Below are positions 25,494 to 37,129 of a stretch of 64,000 bases of DNA, piece by piece. How positions within the stretch are numbered: position 1 is the first letter of the stretch; every line of letters starts with the position of its first letter. The DNA lies in contig JBCAMK010000002.1 in the NCBI GenBank assembly GCA_038503065.1, positions 682,001-746,000 on the forward strand, given 5' to 3'. The position numbers and the translations under genes were made by a program. The notes beneath the pieces were generated by a model that did no database searches, had not been told where the DNA came from, and was given only the letters and a program-made list of their open reading frames with translations. The DNA comes from Paragyromitra xinjiangensis (Eukaryota > Ascomycota > Pezizomycetes > Pezizales > Discinaceae).

Positions 25494-26493
25494 TCCAAGG
25501 CGACACGTTATCTAGTAATTTTTTAGGCTATAAACAGGGTTTGGCCATGATCTTGAACGTTCTTTCGTTTCGAGGATCAGGTGTTGCATCGATGTATTTT
25601 TCTAGATTCTGGGTCTGTGGCTAGGTATAGGGTAAACCAAGCAGGATAAACTTTTGCATTCATACGTTATCACTCGGCAACTATTTGATACCATTAATTG
25701 TCGATCATTGTTTAGTACTTAACGTTAAGGGGCTAGAAAGGCTTTATAGCCGGTAGTGCTTGAACTAGGGCTTTGAATAGGAAGGTAAAAAAATTTGAGG
25801 TGCGTTGAAATACAGTTCGGCCGTGCTATAGCAGAGATCAAGTAAACCCCTAGAGTGCGAGAATAGTGCTTATGGGAAGGTTATGAACTTGATTCGGTGT
25901 CTGAGCTGTAGCTCTGAATACTTGATCTATTCATCTACTCGTACTATCAAACAAGCGCCATCTCTTGTCATTCCGAGTTTATGCGTCGTAACCTTTCGTT
26001 GACAGGTGTGGAGTAACGGAGCCTGAGGATCCTTAGCTCCTGGATGATACCTGGGGGAAAAAGAAGGCCCTTATTAAGGTCACATCTTCCCTGCTTCGTT
26101 CTAGCTCAAAAATTTGCCTTTTTTCCCTCTCAAAATCAAATTACTGGTGGGATAAATAATTTTTTGGTTCGTGGGTTGGTTTACTCCCCCATTCTGCCTC
26201 AATAGATTCCCAAAATCTCTATATTCTATCACGTAGAGATCTACCTCTGTGATACTAGTGGTTATCTAACTTGATGTATGACTTATAGCCACCTTCAGTG
26301 GGGGCACCTATCGATGGATCATGAAAATGGTGTGTATTCTAGTTTTCTGTGTGATGTTAGAACACTAATCGTTTCAAACCTCATTGAGGTAGGTGATTTT
26401 TCACTTACTTTCCATATCTCCAGTTCCCGATTAATCTCATGACAAACTTCACAATCCACGGTGCAGGTGGGAATACCCCGTTTTCTTCTGGAG

Positions 26494-27217
26494 TTAAACA
26501 CCTGCACACCATTCTTTCAGCTCACTCTCCGACACCCTGATGCCGGGGGAGAAACAAACCTCATTAAGAAACAGAGAACCCAGACGCTACCAGATACCTT
26601 ATTTTCCTCTTGAATGGCCTCTTGTAGCCGCTTATCTACATTCTCCAATACGTCCAACGGGATCCTCCTCGCAAATTTATTAACCAGCCACTCCTCCTTC
26701 TTCAAATGCTCGTCTAACGTCTCTAGGAGCGCTTCTACATTACTTGCTAGCGGCTCCCCTGCGGTCCTCAGTGTGTCTTTGACTGTCGCTATATGTTGCG
26801 CAATCTCCTCGTGCTCGTGCCCAGATTCTGAAAAATCAATCCACGGTTGTATTGTAGGGAAGAATATTTGATCTTCATGGTGGTGGTGTTCATCCAAAAA
26901 TTTAAGGACGAACGAAGCGTAGTCAACAAAGTCTGAAGAGGGGGGTTGGGGTTGGGTGCGGGCGTGGGTAGCAATAGAGAGGAGGGACCGGCGGAGTGCG
27001 TTGTGGATTGCGAATAGGCTAACACCCATCATCACTGTGTTTGAGTAAAGGTTAGTTCCTTTTCTAGGATTGAGGGAGATCTGGTATAAATACTATATGG
27101 GTCTTTGGTATTGACTGTGGACTTTGAAATAGAATTTCGAGTCATCCCAAGTGGTTCTACCGGTTCTGGGAATTTATCTGCATTGGCATCTTTGTATGTT
27201 ATCGAATCCGAAGCCAT
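26494..27217 (-). CDS. hemerythrin-like (HHE cation-binding) domain protein
   Basis: Exon 1 is 27094..27217 and exon 2 is 26598..27034. The 59-nt intron (GTATTT..ACACAG) has an AACTAAC branch site and joins TKDPY to MMMGVSLF. This gives 187 residues up to the next probable donor, AAG|GTATCTG. A likely third exon, 26494..26526, adds ten residues ending CAGV. If that intron is not used, the frame ends at 26517. The HHE helical bundle is visible: FAIHNALRRSLL (first His), HHHHEDQIFFP (His with Glu four residues later), GHEHEEIAQH, and LDEHLKKEEWLV (final His and Glu). These residues would bind a di-iron centre. Fungal members are usually small cytosolic proteins of unclear role, proposed in oxygen or nitric-oxide handling. 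No signal peptide is seen. The 3' end is the uncertain part. Confidence 0.83.
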
Positions 27218-28198
27218 TTGAAAGGAAGGGTATAGGCCGAAGTAGTAAAGATATATTAAAAAGGGGAAGAAAGGTTGGGTATGATGTATGAATAAGACTA
27301 CGAGAGGCAGATAGGAAGCTGTCAACTAGCAGTTATATACAAACCCGGCCCCTCCTAGAGAGAGCCCGCCAAACCCTAGCAGATAGTGAGTTCAGCTTTC
27401 GGCATTTCCTATGGCCTATCGAGTTCTAGATGTAGGGTAGATACGACCAGAACATTACTGTGCCTTGTTTATCCCTACCGTGTTGACAGCAATCTCCTGC
27501 AGTGATTGTACTACGGGTGTAGGGATAAGTTAGGCTCGTCCCCATCCCCTACTGCCTATGGCTGCTGCGCACCGTAGGGATGCAAAGTGGTGGTGTCCTA
27601 GGTCCGAACTGAGCTCTTCCTTCAACACCAGTCACCATAGCAATTTTCGATCGTTCCTGTCAGCCATTTTCGTGCAGTTTCCTTCCTTTTGCTAGTTTCA
27701 TCGTGATAGCGATTTCGGGCACACCTTGTTAATGGACGATGGTGCTCGTGTACCGCGTATCGCAGCACCGCCGCTTTGCATCACTTACCCCTACACCTGT
27801 AAGTACTCTAGAGCTGTTGCATTAGCGGGAAAAGCATTGGATTACGCTGGATTACTATTCCATTAATAAATGATGACTCCGCGCGGCTGCCACGATTCAG
27901 GCTTTCAAGTGGAATGCTGATCAGCGAATTGTCTCCAACTGGTTAGCTTCTGTTGGCAAACCCTAATTGGCTTAAGCAAGCGAAAACTAGGCAACCAGGA
28001 TCCTCCAAATTTCGGTATCTTGACAAACGGGGTTGGCATATGCAATCAATGCAAAGTTTTTGTGTTCTCATAGTCAGGCCTTACAGTTGGAAAACACAAA
28101 ATATAACTTAATGGTTCGGCTAAAGTTACAAAGTGATGACGAATAAGCCTAAACCCCTATAATACACAGGCATCGGATTGGTCCCTTACTCCTCCAAA
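27218..28198. other. intergenic DNA upstream of the hemerythrin-like gene
   Basis: The first 150 bases are the probable promoter and leader. No gene, RNA or repeat is recognised in the rest. Confidence 0.5.
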
Positions 28199-29058
28199 TA
28201 TATATTCTGACCCGTTTGTCATGAATGCTTGCTTACAAACTGGCCAGGCCACTTTGAAAATGGGTTGGCCTACCATATTTTCTTGAAAATAACGAATACA
28301 ACTGAACTGAGACTGCATGATAGAATGGTAATATCACTGGGCGAGGCAACAGGATCTTTACCGTCTGCATCAAATCTGAAGATTGCTTTGGTTCTTAACT
28401 GGGTGCAATTGAGCCTCGATGTCTACTCAGCCAATCCGACAGCAATTCTTGCCCTGCGGCCTCGGTCCGGTTGTATTTGTTATTTGCGAGAAAATACGGT
28501 ATTTACAAATGGAATCACTTTGAACATCAGCTGGCCCATCTACAAAAGGTAGTTGATATTCAAAATTTCCACCACCACCACCTCTTGCGACACCCACTAC
28601 AACTGTCCACATTCACAATTTACAATTGTAGATGCACTCCTTCTTCTATCATATACACAAGCAGAGCCTGGGTCACATAGTTACCATATACTATGTAGTA
28701 TAGTGTGTGGTCACGGTATGTATGTATGTATGTATGTGTATGGTGTTGAGGCTAGGCTATACTTGTGTTTCATTTTTGGTTCTTTAGAGCTAAAAGGATA
28801 ATAGATTCAAAGTTGTGATACCTGCATGTACTTGTGCGCTCGGACGTACTTGGTGAATTTATCACCATCACCATCACCATCATGTACTTGTGTGTGTTGA
28901 AAGAGTTTCCAAGCTCGCTTACAGATTGTGTATTCTTTGAATATCGGCCATCTCTTAACTTCACTTTGTAGATGGGTTGATGTTCAAAGTGATTCTATTT
29001 GTAAATAGGCTAGCTTATTTGGGGATGGGCACCCCTGGAATACGGGTCAGAACATATA
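28199..29058. mobile_element. inverted-repeat element, family with 38782-39206 (copy A)
   Basis: Both ends carry, in inverse orientation, a terminus close to TATATGTTCTGACCCGT (28199 onward and ending near 29058). Inside, 28500-28562 is an inverted copy of about 28932-29005 (shared words CAAAGTGATTC and TGTAGATGGG). The right-hand 130 bases align with the right end of the element at 38782-39206. No coding capacity. Probably a degenerate or composite MITE; exact ends are approximate. Confidence 0.65.
28717..28737. repeat. (TATG)5 microsatellite
   Basis: Five TATG units in the middle of the inverted-repeat element at 28199-29058. Confidence 0.9.
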
Positions 29059-29088
29059 CCTATATGTAATCGGACATGAGGCTTATCC

Positions 29089-29198
29089 CATAGTCCGGTA
29101 AAGCTGGCAAACGGAGTCTCTCTTGTTGGCGAGGTTTCAGTTAACTCTGTGTTGAGCCACAGCATACAGGGGGGTCAGCATTTTTTTACCGGACTATG
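29089..29198. repeat. 110-bp segment with 14-bp perfect inverted ends
   Basis: CATAGTCCGGTAAA at 29089-29102 is repeated in inverse orientation at 29185-29198. If TA is read as the duplicated target, the termini start GTCCGGTAAA. It could be a tiny MITE or a hairpin. Confidence 0.55.
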
Positions 29199-30562
29199 AG
29201 ATACTCTGAGTGGTTGTGGTTGGATAGACTAAATTTTGTGGAGGTAACTTTATTACATAACAAATGTAATGGCCCGTCGCGATTACGTATGACAACGGTA
29301 TATGTTTCAAAAAATCACTACTATAAGGAGTATGGGTCAGGTAGGTATGTAGGCTTTGGCTCTGATCGTAAAGGTTGAGTGAAGTGGTGCGTCGTTAATT
29401 GTTGTGCTGGTATTTGTTAGTCAAGAGTTCATGACGCACCATGCCTGATGCGTGTGCTTTATGAAGAAAGATTGAATATTTAATCTTAGAGGGCGTTGGC
29501 TTGCAATTGGGTTTGCTATCAAGATCCAGATTCCATCCAGATTCTATTCCTGGCGGGGGAAAATTACATATAATTAGTATATCAAGACGTTTTTATTCTC
29601 ATTACGTCTCCCTTCAATCCCAAACCTTTGTAGGAACAGCAGACAATATTTCACCCTCGGGTACGGAAATTTGTACTAAGGCTAGGGCTTGAATGAAACA
29701 GTTGAATGGCTGAAGTGTACGCTCCTGGTCCAATAGTAAATATTATAGCGTTATATTCTCACAACATAACACCCAATAAGGGTCTAGAGATTTCGGCCAG
29801 AACATGGATCTCACATCTGAAGATGGAATATCACTTAGAGCAGCGGAGGGTTCAACGAGGCAGAGATATAGCGAGGCTTGGCGGTCTTGGTTAACGAACT
29901 GATCTCCCTTTTGTGGCGAAATATTCGATTTGTTACCTAAGTCTCGTTATACCCTCCGCCTCGTTGTCCCCTCCACCGCTCTACTGCTCTGCCAAAAAAA
30001 AAGTTTACTGGACGTGGGGAATCGTGGTGAAAAAAGATATAGAGTGACGTAGGCTATATTTTAATTTCTTGCTTGCTTCACTACTCGTTATATATACGCT
30101 TTACGCCAGAAAAGCCCGAATATAAACCCGGAATACTTCAAGACTCGAGCCTAGATTTCGAGTGGCTGTTGCGAACGCATTAGAGAATATTTTGTCCCCT
30201 CGGACATCGGCGACATTTTCCGAGCCGAGGCTCAGCGTGGGGGTACAGACAAGGCGTGATGGTTTGTGAAGCCTTGGAGTTAGCGTCATTTAATGTCACA
30301 GCAAGTAAGTAAAGGACCAGAAATATGTTGTCCAAGCGGCCTAAAACCGTGACTAAATTCTCTCGCTTTATTTATGCTTTTTTTGTAGGTAGTACCCACG
30401 TTTTATTTTTATTTTTCAGGCGCCACCGAAGCCGGGAACGGGTGCACCGATGCACCGAAGAAAAGAAGAAAGGAAAAAAGAAATAAAATCCAGAGTGCCG
30501 GCCTTTCTATTCCATCCTCAAATCCCGCCCCCACCTGCCCTTAAATGCAAAGATGAGAAAAT
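29199..30562. other. intergenic DNA downstream of the cyclophilin gene
   Basis: Short motif-free frames only. The last few hundred bases are the 3' flank of the leftward cyclophilin gene. Confidence 0.5.
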
Positions 30563-31543
30563 TTAGAGTTGCCCAGAGGCCTTGATAGTGATTGTGCCGC
30601 TAGTACGGCCAGAGGAGTCAAGAGACTTGGACTCCATCTCTCTGATGATTTTCTCAGATGCCTCGTCCGCGACCTCGCCGAAAACGACGTGCTTGCCGTC
30701 AAGATGAGGGGTCTTAACGAAGGTGATAAAAAACTGAGAGCCTGTAATCATTGTCAGCGTCATAAATGATAAATTAAATTTGGAGGGGGATTACCGTTGG
30801 TGTTACGCCCGGCGTTGGCCATGGAGAGGAGATATGGCTTATCGTGCTTCTTGATGAAGTTCTCATCCTCGAACCTCTCGCCATAGATAGACTTCCCGCC
30901 AGTACCCTATGCGCAATCATAAATCAGCATCTCACTCGCGCACCCCGTGTCAAGATGAGGAGATATAGCAGGGAAATTGCGAGATAATAAGAAAAATACC
31001 TACATTTCCACGGGTGAAGTCACCACCTTGAGCCATGAAGTTGGAAATTACACGGTGAAACTTGGAACCAGCGTAGCCATATCCTTTCTCACCAGTGCAA
31101 AGAGCGCGGAAGTTCTCTGCGGTCCTAGGAGTAACATCGTCGTAAAGGTTGAACTTGATGCGACCCCATTGTTCCGCTTCATCATTCGTTAGCTAGGTTC
31201 GGTCGAGAGGGTAATTCAATGACAAGGGAGATAATTAGGATAAGTGAATAGATGGCACAGATGTTGTGAAGTATATGGGAACGGGATAATGTGGTGGAGG
31301 TTGTGGGGAATACGTACTTTGGCTGTGAGGGGTCTTGTACTCAACATCGAAATAGACTAACACAACCATGGCTTTGTTTGTGGAGTGGAAGAAACGAATA
31401 GGTTTAGAGAAAGAAGAATTGGTGATGTTTTTAGTGATGGGTTTCGTGGTGGATGGTCGGAGGATGGAGGAGGAGAAGGAAGAAGAAGACAAAGCGGGGC
31501 GAAGAAGAGGGGTAAAATAGCGGAGGGGTGAGCAAGCAGCCAT
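30563..31543 (-). CDS. cyclophilin-type peptidyl-prolyl isomerase, mitochondrial form with internal cytosolic start
   Basis: Four exons (31318..31543, 31004..31176, 30795..30906, 30563..30741) encode 229 residues. Introns are of 141, 97 and 53 nt with donors GTACGT, GTAGGT and GTAATC. Residues 1 to about 55 are rich in Ser, Arg and Thr, lack acidic residues and end FFHST, like a matrix-targeting presequence. Met59 opens a 171-residue cyclophilin fold. Catalytic residues are present: R117 in FHRVI, F122, M123 and Q125 in FMAQGGDF, and the GSQFFIT strand. The residue matching human CypA Trp121 is His183 ([14 protein letters not shown]), as I recall for Cyp40-type cyclophilins, so cyclosporin affinity may be reduced. 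One Neurospora cyclophilin gene is known to supply both mitochondrial and cytosolic forms; the arrangement here suggests the same. Confidence 0.93.
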
Positions 31544-33315
31544 GTTGCACGTTGCGTTTGAAAGGCTGGGTGGGTGAATAGAAGAAGGGCTTTTGGCTTT
31601 TTCTGAGCGGCGTGGGAAGAAAACGAATTCAAAGGACTGCAGAAGATGGCGGGGATATGCTTGCTGCTCTATTTCCGCATTCTCCCCAAGCGGTTGTTAT
31701 CGGCCTACGCCAGGCCATTATAGGTTTAGCGAGCCCGTGTCGTCATAAATACAACGCCTTTACTCCCTATGCCTGATAGGCGAGTGGGACTTTGGCTTTC
31801 GAAGGGCTTCTGTCGGGGAGCGGTTCGAGAATTTTTGAATTTTTTTCCGTGTCTCCATCCTCAGTTTATGCTGCGTAAAACTTTTAGGTCGTTTTCTTCT
31901 ACATATTCTGATCACAAGGAGCGCTGTGGCGCAAGGTGAATTGCGGGGTCCCGCCAGACCTCTATCGTTGAGTGTAGATCCAGCCTCAGATAACGGTGAT
32001 GACAAGGCTGCGGCCCTGCAAGTGATCAAGATGAGAAGCCAGGCAACAATGCTCATTCCTGGTATGACCTAATAGTTGATATTTCTCTTTCCGTCGAGTC
32101 GGCTATGTTATCGGAGGCTATTGCAATTGGATATCATGGGCATCTTATTTCTCTGTTTGTAATGGGTATAATAGTTCACACCTCCCTTGGAGCCGCCACT
32201 TCTGTGACGTATCACTATAGTGACTTACCATATTATCAACTAGAGTCGTTATAACCGGTGTTTCTAGCCTTGTCTCAGTTTATGCCGTATTGTATATGGT
32301 ATAGAAGTGTCCCTTGTGCATATAGTTTTAAATTCTATGTATAGTTTGATGGCATCGAGGGACGGGCAACTGTTAATCCTTCTATGGTCTACAAGAGGTA
32401 GAATCTGTGTTGGGGTCTAAGCCTAACAAACATCAGTTTTGTTGGACCTATATGTATTCCCAAGATGAAGCGTCACCCTAGATACTTTGTATGGCGTTGG
32501 CATTGGCATTGGCATATCCCAGCCACGATATCGATGGTGGTCTTTCGCTCACGCCTAAATACTTGAGTTTTCCATAGATTGCACTAGTAACCGCATTATA
32601 ATATCAAAGTTCAAGCAGCTGAGAAGATTAGTACTATGCTACTTTTCGCCAGAATAGCCGGTCCCAGGGTTATCGGTAGTCATTGGTTAGATATGTCGCC
32701 TGTGGTCAAACGGCCAACGCTGGTATATATGTAGTTACCAGGGAGGTTCAAATATCAGAACTATAAATCGTTTGGGTTTCAAATTTATTTCGACCATTCT
32801 GCTCCTCTCGTCCTCTAATAAATGCTATAGCAATCTAAGGATTCAATAAATCTATTTGCACAGACCTCTGTAAGCATAATATTGCGACATCTGCATCTAA
32901 AGATGCGGCGTCCCGTAGCCGCGCCATTGCGACCAAAAGCCAAACGATTCAATGTTCACAAAACCGTATTGTCCGAGTATATGCATAAAACACCTAACAG
33001 GTGACATGGATGAAATGTGGAGCAGGAGACAGAAAGCTGCCGAAGTCTTGGCTGGAAAAGGTCACTACATGTAGGTAAGGGGTATGTTGGGGGGTCTTGG
33101 CATACAGATACGACCTGTGGTTGGTTGGCTATCGTCCTTTTGGCCGCACAAACCCTCCTTGAGCTTTTGTCCACTTCCTTTCTCTCATTCTCTTCTCTCT
33201 TGCTCCTCTCCACCTCGCTGAGCATTTTCTCTTTGGTACCTACAGCTCCTCAAAACCTTTCTTAATCTCAATCGAACCTTAATCCCCTTCTTTTTTCTAC
33301 CCCAACTCCACCGAA
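31544..33315. other. intergenic, divergent promoters of cyclophilin and CHZ1
   Basis: 1.8 kb between two divergently read genes. A strong pyrimidine tract (about 33165-33260, with TTTCTCTCATTCTCTTCTC) precedes the CHZ1 start and probably belongs to its core promoter. A short tandem (GGCATT)n lies near 32495. No further gene seen. Confidence 0.5.
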
Positions 33316-33850
33316 ATGTCTAGTAGCATTACCGAGCACTCCGCCACCCACAGCACTGATGAGCCTCTCGACAAGGGCAAGGGAAAAGCCATTGCGCCTG
33401 TCGAGGAGACTGAGGGCGAGTCTTCTGATGAGGAGATGGTGTGTTCTCCCTGCTTTACTCTGTCCTACCGTTTTCTACCACCTACGTCCTCATTCATTTG
33501 ACACGTCGAGTAATTGTCGGCTTGTAATTAATGCTAATGAATTACTTCTTTCAGGGCGAAGCTGATGGTATGGCAACTACTTTCAATCTTATACCCACGT
33601 TCAATTGCATGCAATATGTGGAGGAAATTGGATTTCGTTGCTTGAACTGACCGGATTTACAGAGGAGGAGGACGAATTGGCCGAGATCGATCCCTCCAAC
33701 ATCATCACCAGTGGCCGCCGTACCCGTGGAAAGCAAATCGACTTTGCTAAGGCTGCCGCCGAGCAACCAACCCAGGAAGATGACAGCGATGATGATGAGG
33801 ACTTTGTCGCGGCGGAGGAGGGAGACAAGACGGACCATGAGATGCACTAG
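33316..33850 (+). CDS. CHZ1: histone H2A.Z-H2B chaperone Chz1
   Basis: Three exons, 33316..33438, 33555..33567 and 33663..33850, encode 107 residues. The middle exon is only 13 nt (encoding GEAD plus one base); its flanks TTTCAG and GTATGG and the phase fit on both sides. The CHZ motif is unmistakable in exon 3: EEEDELAEIDPSNIIT followed by SGRRTRGKQIDFAKAAAE. Acidic stretches surround it (EGESSDEEM before, EDDSDDDEDF after). Chz1 is a nuclear chaperone that carries the H2A.Z-H2B dimer and hands it to the SWR1 complex for exchange into nucleosomes. The length is near the short end for the family. It lies head-to-tail with RIX1, 678 bases upstream of it. Confidence 0.94.
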
Positions 33851-34528
33851 ATGCGAACATAATCTCTAGCGGTCCTACCTGGGCAGGATAAAATGGGGAA
33901 TATGAAGAGAGGCGATGCGTCATGTTCTCGCCCTCTCGGTGGGAGAAAATTCTTTATAGCTATCGCTGTGGCATCTTTTCTTTTATTTTCGGAGGGAAAG
34001 GCGTCCAATGTGCTCATGAAATGTTTTCAATCATTATCAATGTATGGGCTCTTCTTGCCTATTCCTTATTACTTTCTGTTTCAGGTTTAGCAATCTCAGC
34101 GGGAGTGTTTTCGAGGGGAAAAAACGCGTTGTGTTCACGTAAAGTGTTTGGTTGAATTGCCATTCGGCAGGCCATGAGTGGTCCCTAGCAACCGTTGTTG
34201 CGAAGTTGTTGAGAAACACTGAATTCTCGACGACGAATTAACGTCATACAGACGAAGTTAATAGACTGTTGAACATTAGGTCTGGGAAAACTAAAGTAGC
34301 CCTTTGGAACTGCCTATTCCGCAAATTAGCGAATGCCTTCTCGCCATAGGTCATAGGAATAACTTCAGGGTTAGGGATATTTGTGCATTAATACTGTTAC
34401 CAAAATAAGATGCGGCTGAAAAAAAATTGAACGCCAAGATTTTCAACGACATTGAACAAAAACAAAACCCCATGCCTGAATTTTGAGGTCGAATCAATTA
34501 TTCAAATTCAACCTCAATTCTTACCAAG
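33851..34528. other. CHZ1 3' flank and RIX1 promoter
   Basis: 680 bases. Overlapping open frames up to 34155 have no family features and fit a 3' UTR. An A-rich segment with CAAAAACAAAACC lies just before the RIX1 start at 34529. Confidence 0.5.
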
Positions 34529-37129
34529 ATGCCACCTTCAAAGCGGAATAAAAGCGAAGACCCTACCGCTACTCTTCGGACCATAACTTCTCTCCTCATA
34601 TCCGATGCTTCGCTCCCTGTACACATCCCGCTGATAGTTTCGCTCCTCTATTCCTCTTCTATTCTTGAATCTTGCAGTGCGCTCGCAGGTGCTAGTGGCG
34701 CTAATGCGCAGAAGCGAAAATCCGCCGGTATAGCAGAAGATGCGGGAGCCTTGCTTCACAAATACAAAACGAAGGTTTCGTCACTGCTCCAGAGTAAAAC
34801 ACCGCAAGCTCGGTGGAGTGGAGTTGCACTGGTGAAGGCGTCCCTGGAGAGCAGTTTTGAGTGTTTAGCAAATCATGGGGGAGTTTGGATACGGCTTTTG
34901 GTGCCGTTGTTAGCGGTGAGAAATGATTCCTAATAGTTCCTTTTGCACGGTGGTTGGTGAATTGATTTCTTGGAAGGTATCAGATGCTAATTCAACAATG
35001 TGTAGAGACCAGAACCTCCCGCCACCCATAAACTAGTTATCGCAACCCTTACGCGCACATTTAAAGTATTAACTGCCGATAAACCTACTTTAATCCGCGA
35101 GATCGTCGTTCCAAACCTCCCATCTACGATTGGGAATCTCTTAAATTTTTGCCTAATTTCCGACTCGTCATCCCCAATATCTGAGGTCGAAATCCTCGCT
35201 CCTATACTCGAAGCGCTTCGCGATATTCTTCAATCTCATCCAGTGACATTTAGGCCCTTCTCTCAAAGGATCCGCACACTCATACTCTCAGTCCTTTCCT
35301 CTTTCCCTTCCGGGGAGGAGGAGAGACTGGCTAGGGAGATCTTCGCCTTGCTACATCTCTGTGCTTCTGGTTCTTCTCGGGGAACGACACTCACAAACGT
35401 TGATTCCGGCTCGAGCTCGGTAGGAAACAGAGCAACCGCGGTGGTGGATGAATGGGGCCGAGGATTCAAGGCTGTTATTCAAGATGCCCACTCTACGTTG
35501 AACACGCTTTTTAGATGTGTTCTGGAGGATAACGACTACAGCCGCTCTGGAAACCTTGGCGGGCAAACAAACGGGGGAGGGGCAACAATGGAGGCTATCG
35601 GCAGTTCTGCGTTAGGGTTGACAGATTGGAAAGGTATCATGGAAGGCATGGAAAGAGCCACTATGTTACTTCGGTTATTGCAGTCCTTCTTCACACTCCC
35701 GTCGACAGCGCAGGTTTCCATTCCGATCGGACAATTGGTCGACCTCACGACGAGGATCTTCAGTGTGACACCGTCGAATTCACAGATTAACGCTGCTGTA
35801 GAGAGGGCAGAACGGGAACTCATGTTTGGGAGATTGCCAGAGCTACACAGAAATGCATTAGACTTGATATCCACCGTCGTTAAGAGACTAGGCGGATTAT
35901 TCGCGCCGTTTACATTCCTAGTCGTAGAACAGATTGCATACGTTTTCGACGGGGGCAGCTGGAATGCTGAAATAAAAATGGCTATATACTGCCTCCTCAA
36001 CTCCCTGTTAGATAATTTCGGCACGGGATTAACGAAAGCGACAGTCCACTCTATCCACCCCATCCTAACAGTCACTTGCGACGACCTCCTCCCACCGCCG
36101 CCCCCACTAGTTGCCACATCGAACCTTCCTGCCACAAAGTCAGGAAAGCAACAGAGAAACGCAAACGGGAATACGAGCGGCCAGAACTTCCACGCGGACG
36201 CTTTCCTCTCTATCCTCCCTACTAACCAATTCGCCCTCCCTGGGCTTACCGCGGCTGCAGAAACCCTACTCGCAGCAGCACTAGTGAAACTGCCAACTGC
36301 GTATATCCGCTCTGAACTTCGGACGAAGATGGATAGGACGGCGGTGCTGACAGGGAACACAGAAGCGATGCTTGCAAGCGTCCTTTTCCCACCCGCAGGG
36401 GCAAGGAGGGGAGGAAGTATCTTACCGCATCTTGTAAGTGCTAGTTCAACTCGAGGCCTGGTAGTGGAGGGGGTTGTGAGGCCAAGGTTGCCGATTCTGT
36501 GGACTGGAAAGAGGAAGAACGAGGGCGAGGGCGAGGATGACGAGATGGAAGATATAGAGGAGGGAGAGGTGCATGGAGAAGAGCAAGAAAGCGAAGATGA
36601 AGACGAAGATGAAGACGAAGCGCAGAAGGTGGGCTCGCTTGGTTCTAGCAAAAACCCGTACACAGAAGAGACATTGTCAGGGGAGTCACCATATAAGCGC
36701 CAGAAAACAGAGGTGATAGCACAAGCGGTCGCCTTGGGAAAGCAGATGGATAGCGCGAGCATCGGCGAAGGGGTAGAAGGAAACAAAGGTGGATTCGTAA
36801 ATGATCCTACATCCTACGCCCAAGAGCAAGTAAAAATGAGCTCCAAGCCTGCACTACAGCCAACGGTCACAGAACTATCTATCATGGCCGCGCAAGTTAC
36901 ACCGGTACTGAACGTTACATCTACTTCGTCTTCGTCTACATCGGCCACTGTAATATCCAACACCACCGCCACAAAACCTATGGAAACAAAACAGAAAAGA
37001 GTCGAGGTAAAAAAGAACGCAGCTTTTGGTGGCCACGAGGGTAGTGATGACGATATGGAGATCCCGGAGATCTTTATAGGGGGGAGCAGCAGTGAAGACG
37101 AGGGTGAAGACGAAGACGAAGATGAGTAG
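34529..37129 (+). CDS. RIX1: pre-rRNA-processing protein Rix1
   Basis: Two exons, 34529..34915 and 35006..37129, encode 836 residues. The 90-nt intron (GTGAGA..GTGTAG) splits VPLLA from RPEPPATHKLVIATLTRTF. The N-terminal 200 residues match the Rix1/PELP1 helical-repeat domain: DAGALLHKYKTKVSSLLQS, TPQARWSGVALVKASLE and GVWIRLLVPLL. The middle is helical. From about residue 655 the chain is acidic and disordered, with KRKNEGEGEDDEMED, SEDEDEDEDE and a terminal run of Glu and Asp. A possible nuclear signal is SPYKRQK. Rix1 forms the nuclear Rix1-Ipi1-Ipi3 complex, which together with the Rea1/Mdn1 ATPase remodels pre-60S particles and promotes ITS2 processing. The long antisense frame within the gene has no protein resemblance. 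Confidence 0.92.

Larger units (their letters stand above)
24861..26493. other. intergenic DNA
   Basis: No gene recognised. It contains a trinucleotide run at 25420-25461 and a short word shared with 52682-52708. The run plus its flank gives an apparent 71-residue frame that begins with poly-Met, which is an artefact. Confidence 0.5.

Noticed and set aside
25409..25624. Frame starting with poly-Met
   Set aside because: Created by the GAT microsatellite; the rest is repeat remnant.
35536..36786. 416-residue frame on the minus strand
   Set aside because: It lies wholly opposite the RIX1 coding exon; its Ser/Pro/Cys-rich composition mirrors the acidic sense codons, and no family motif is present.
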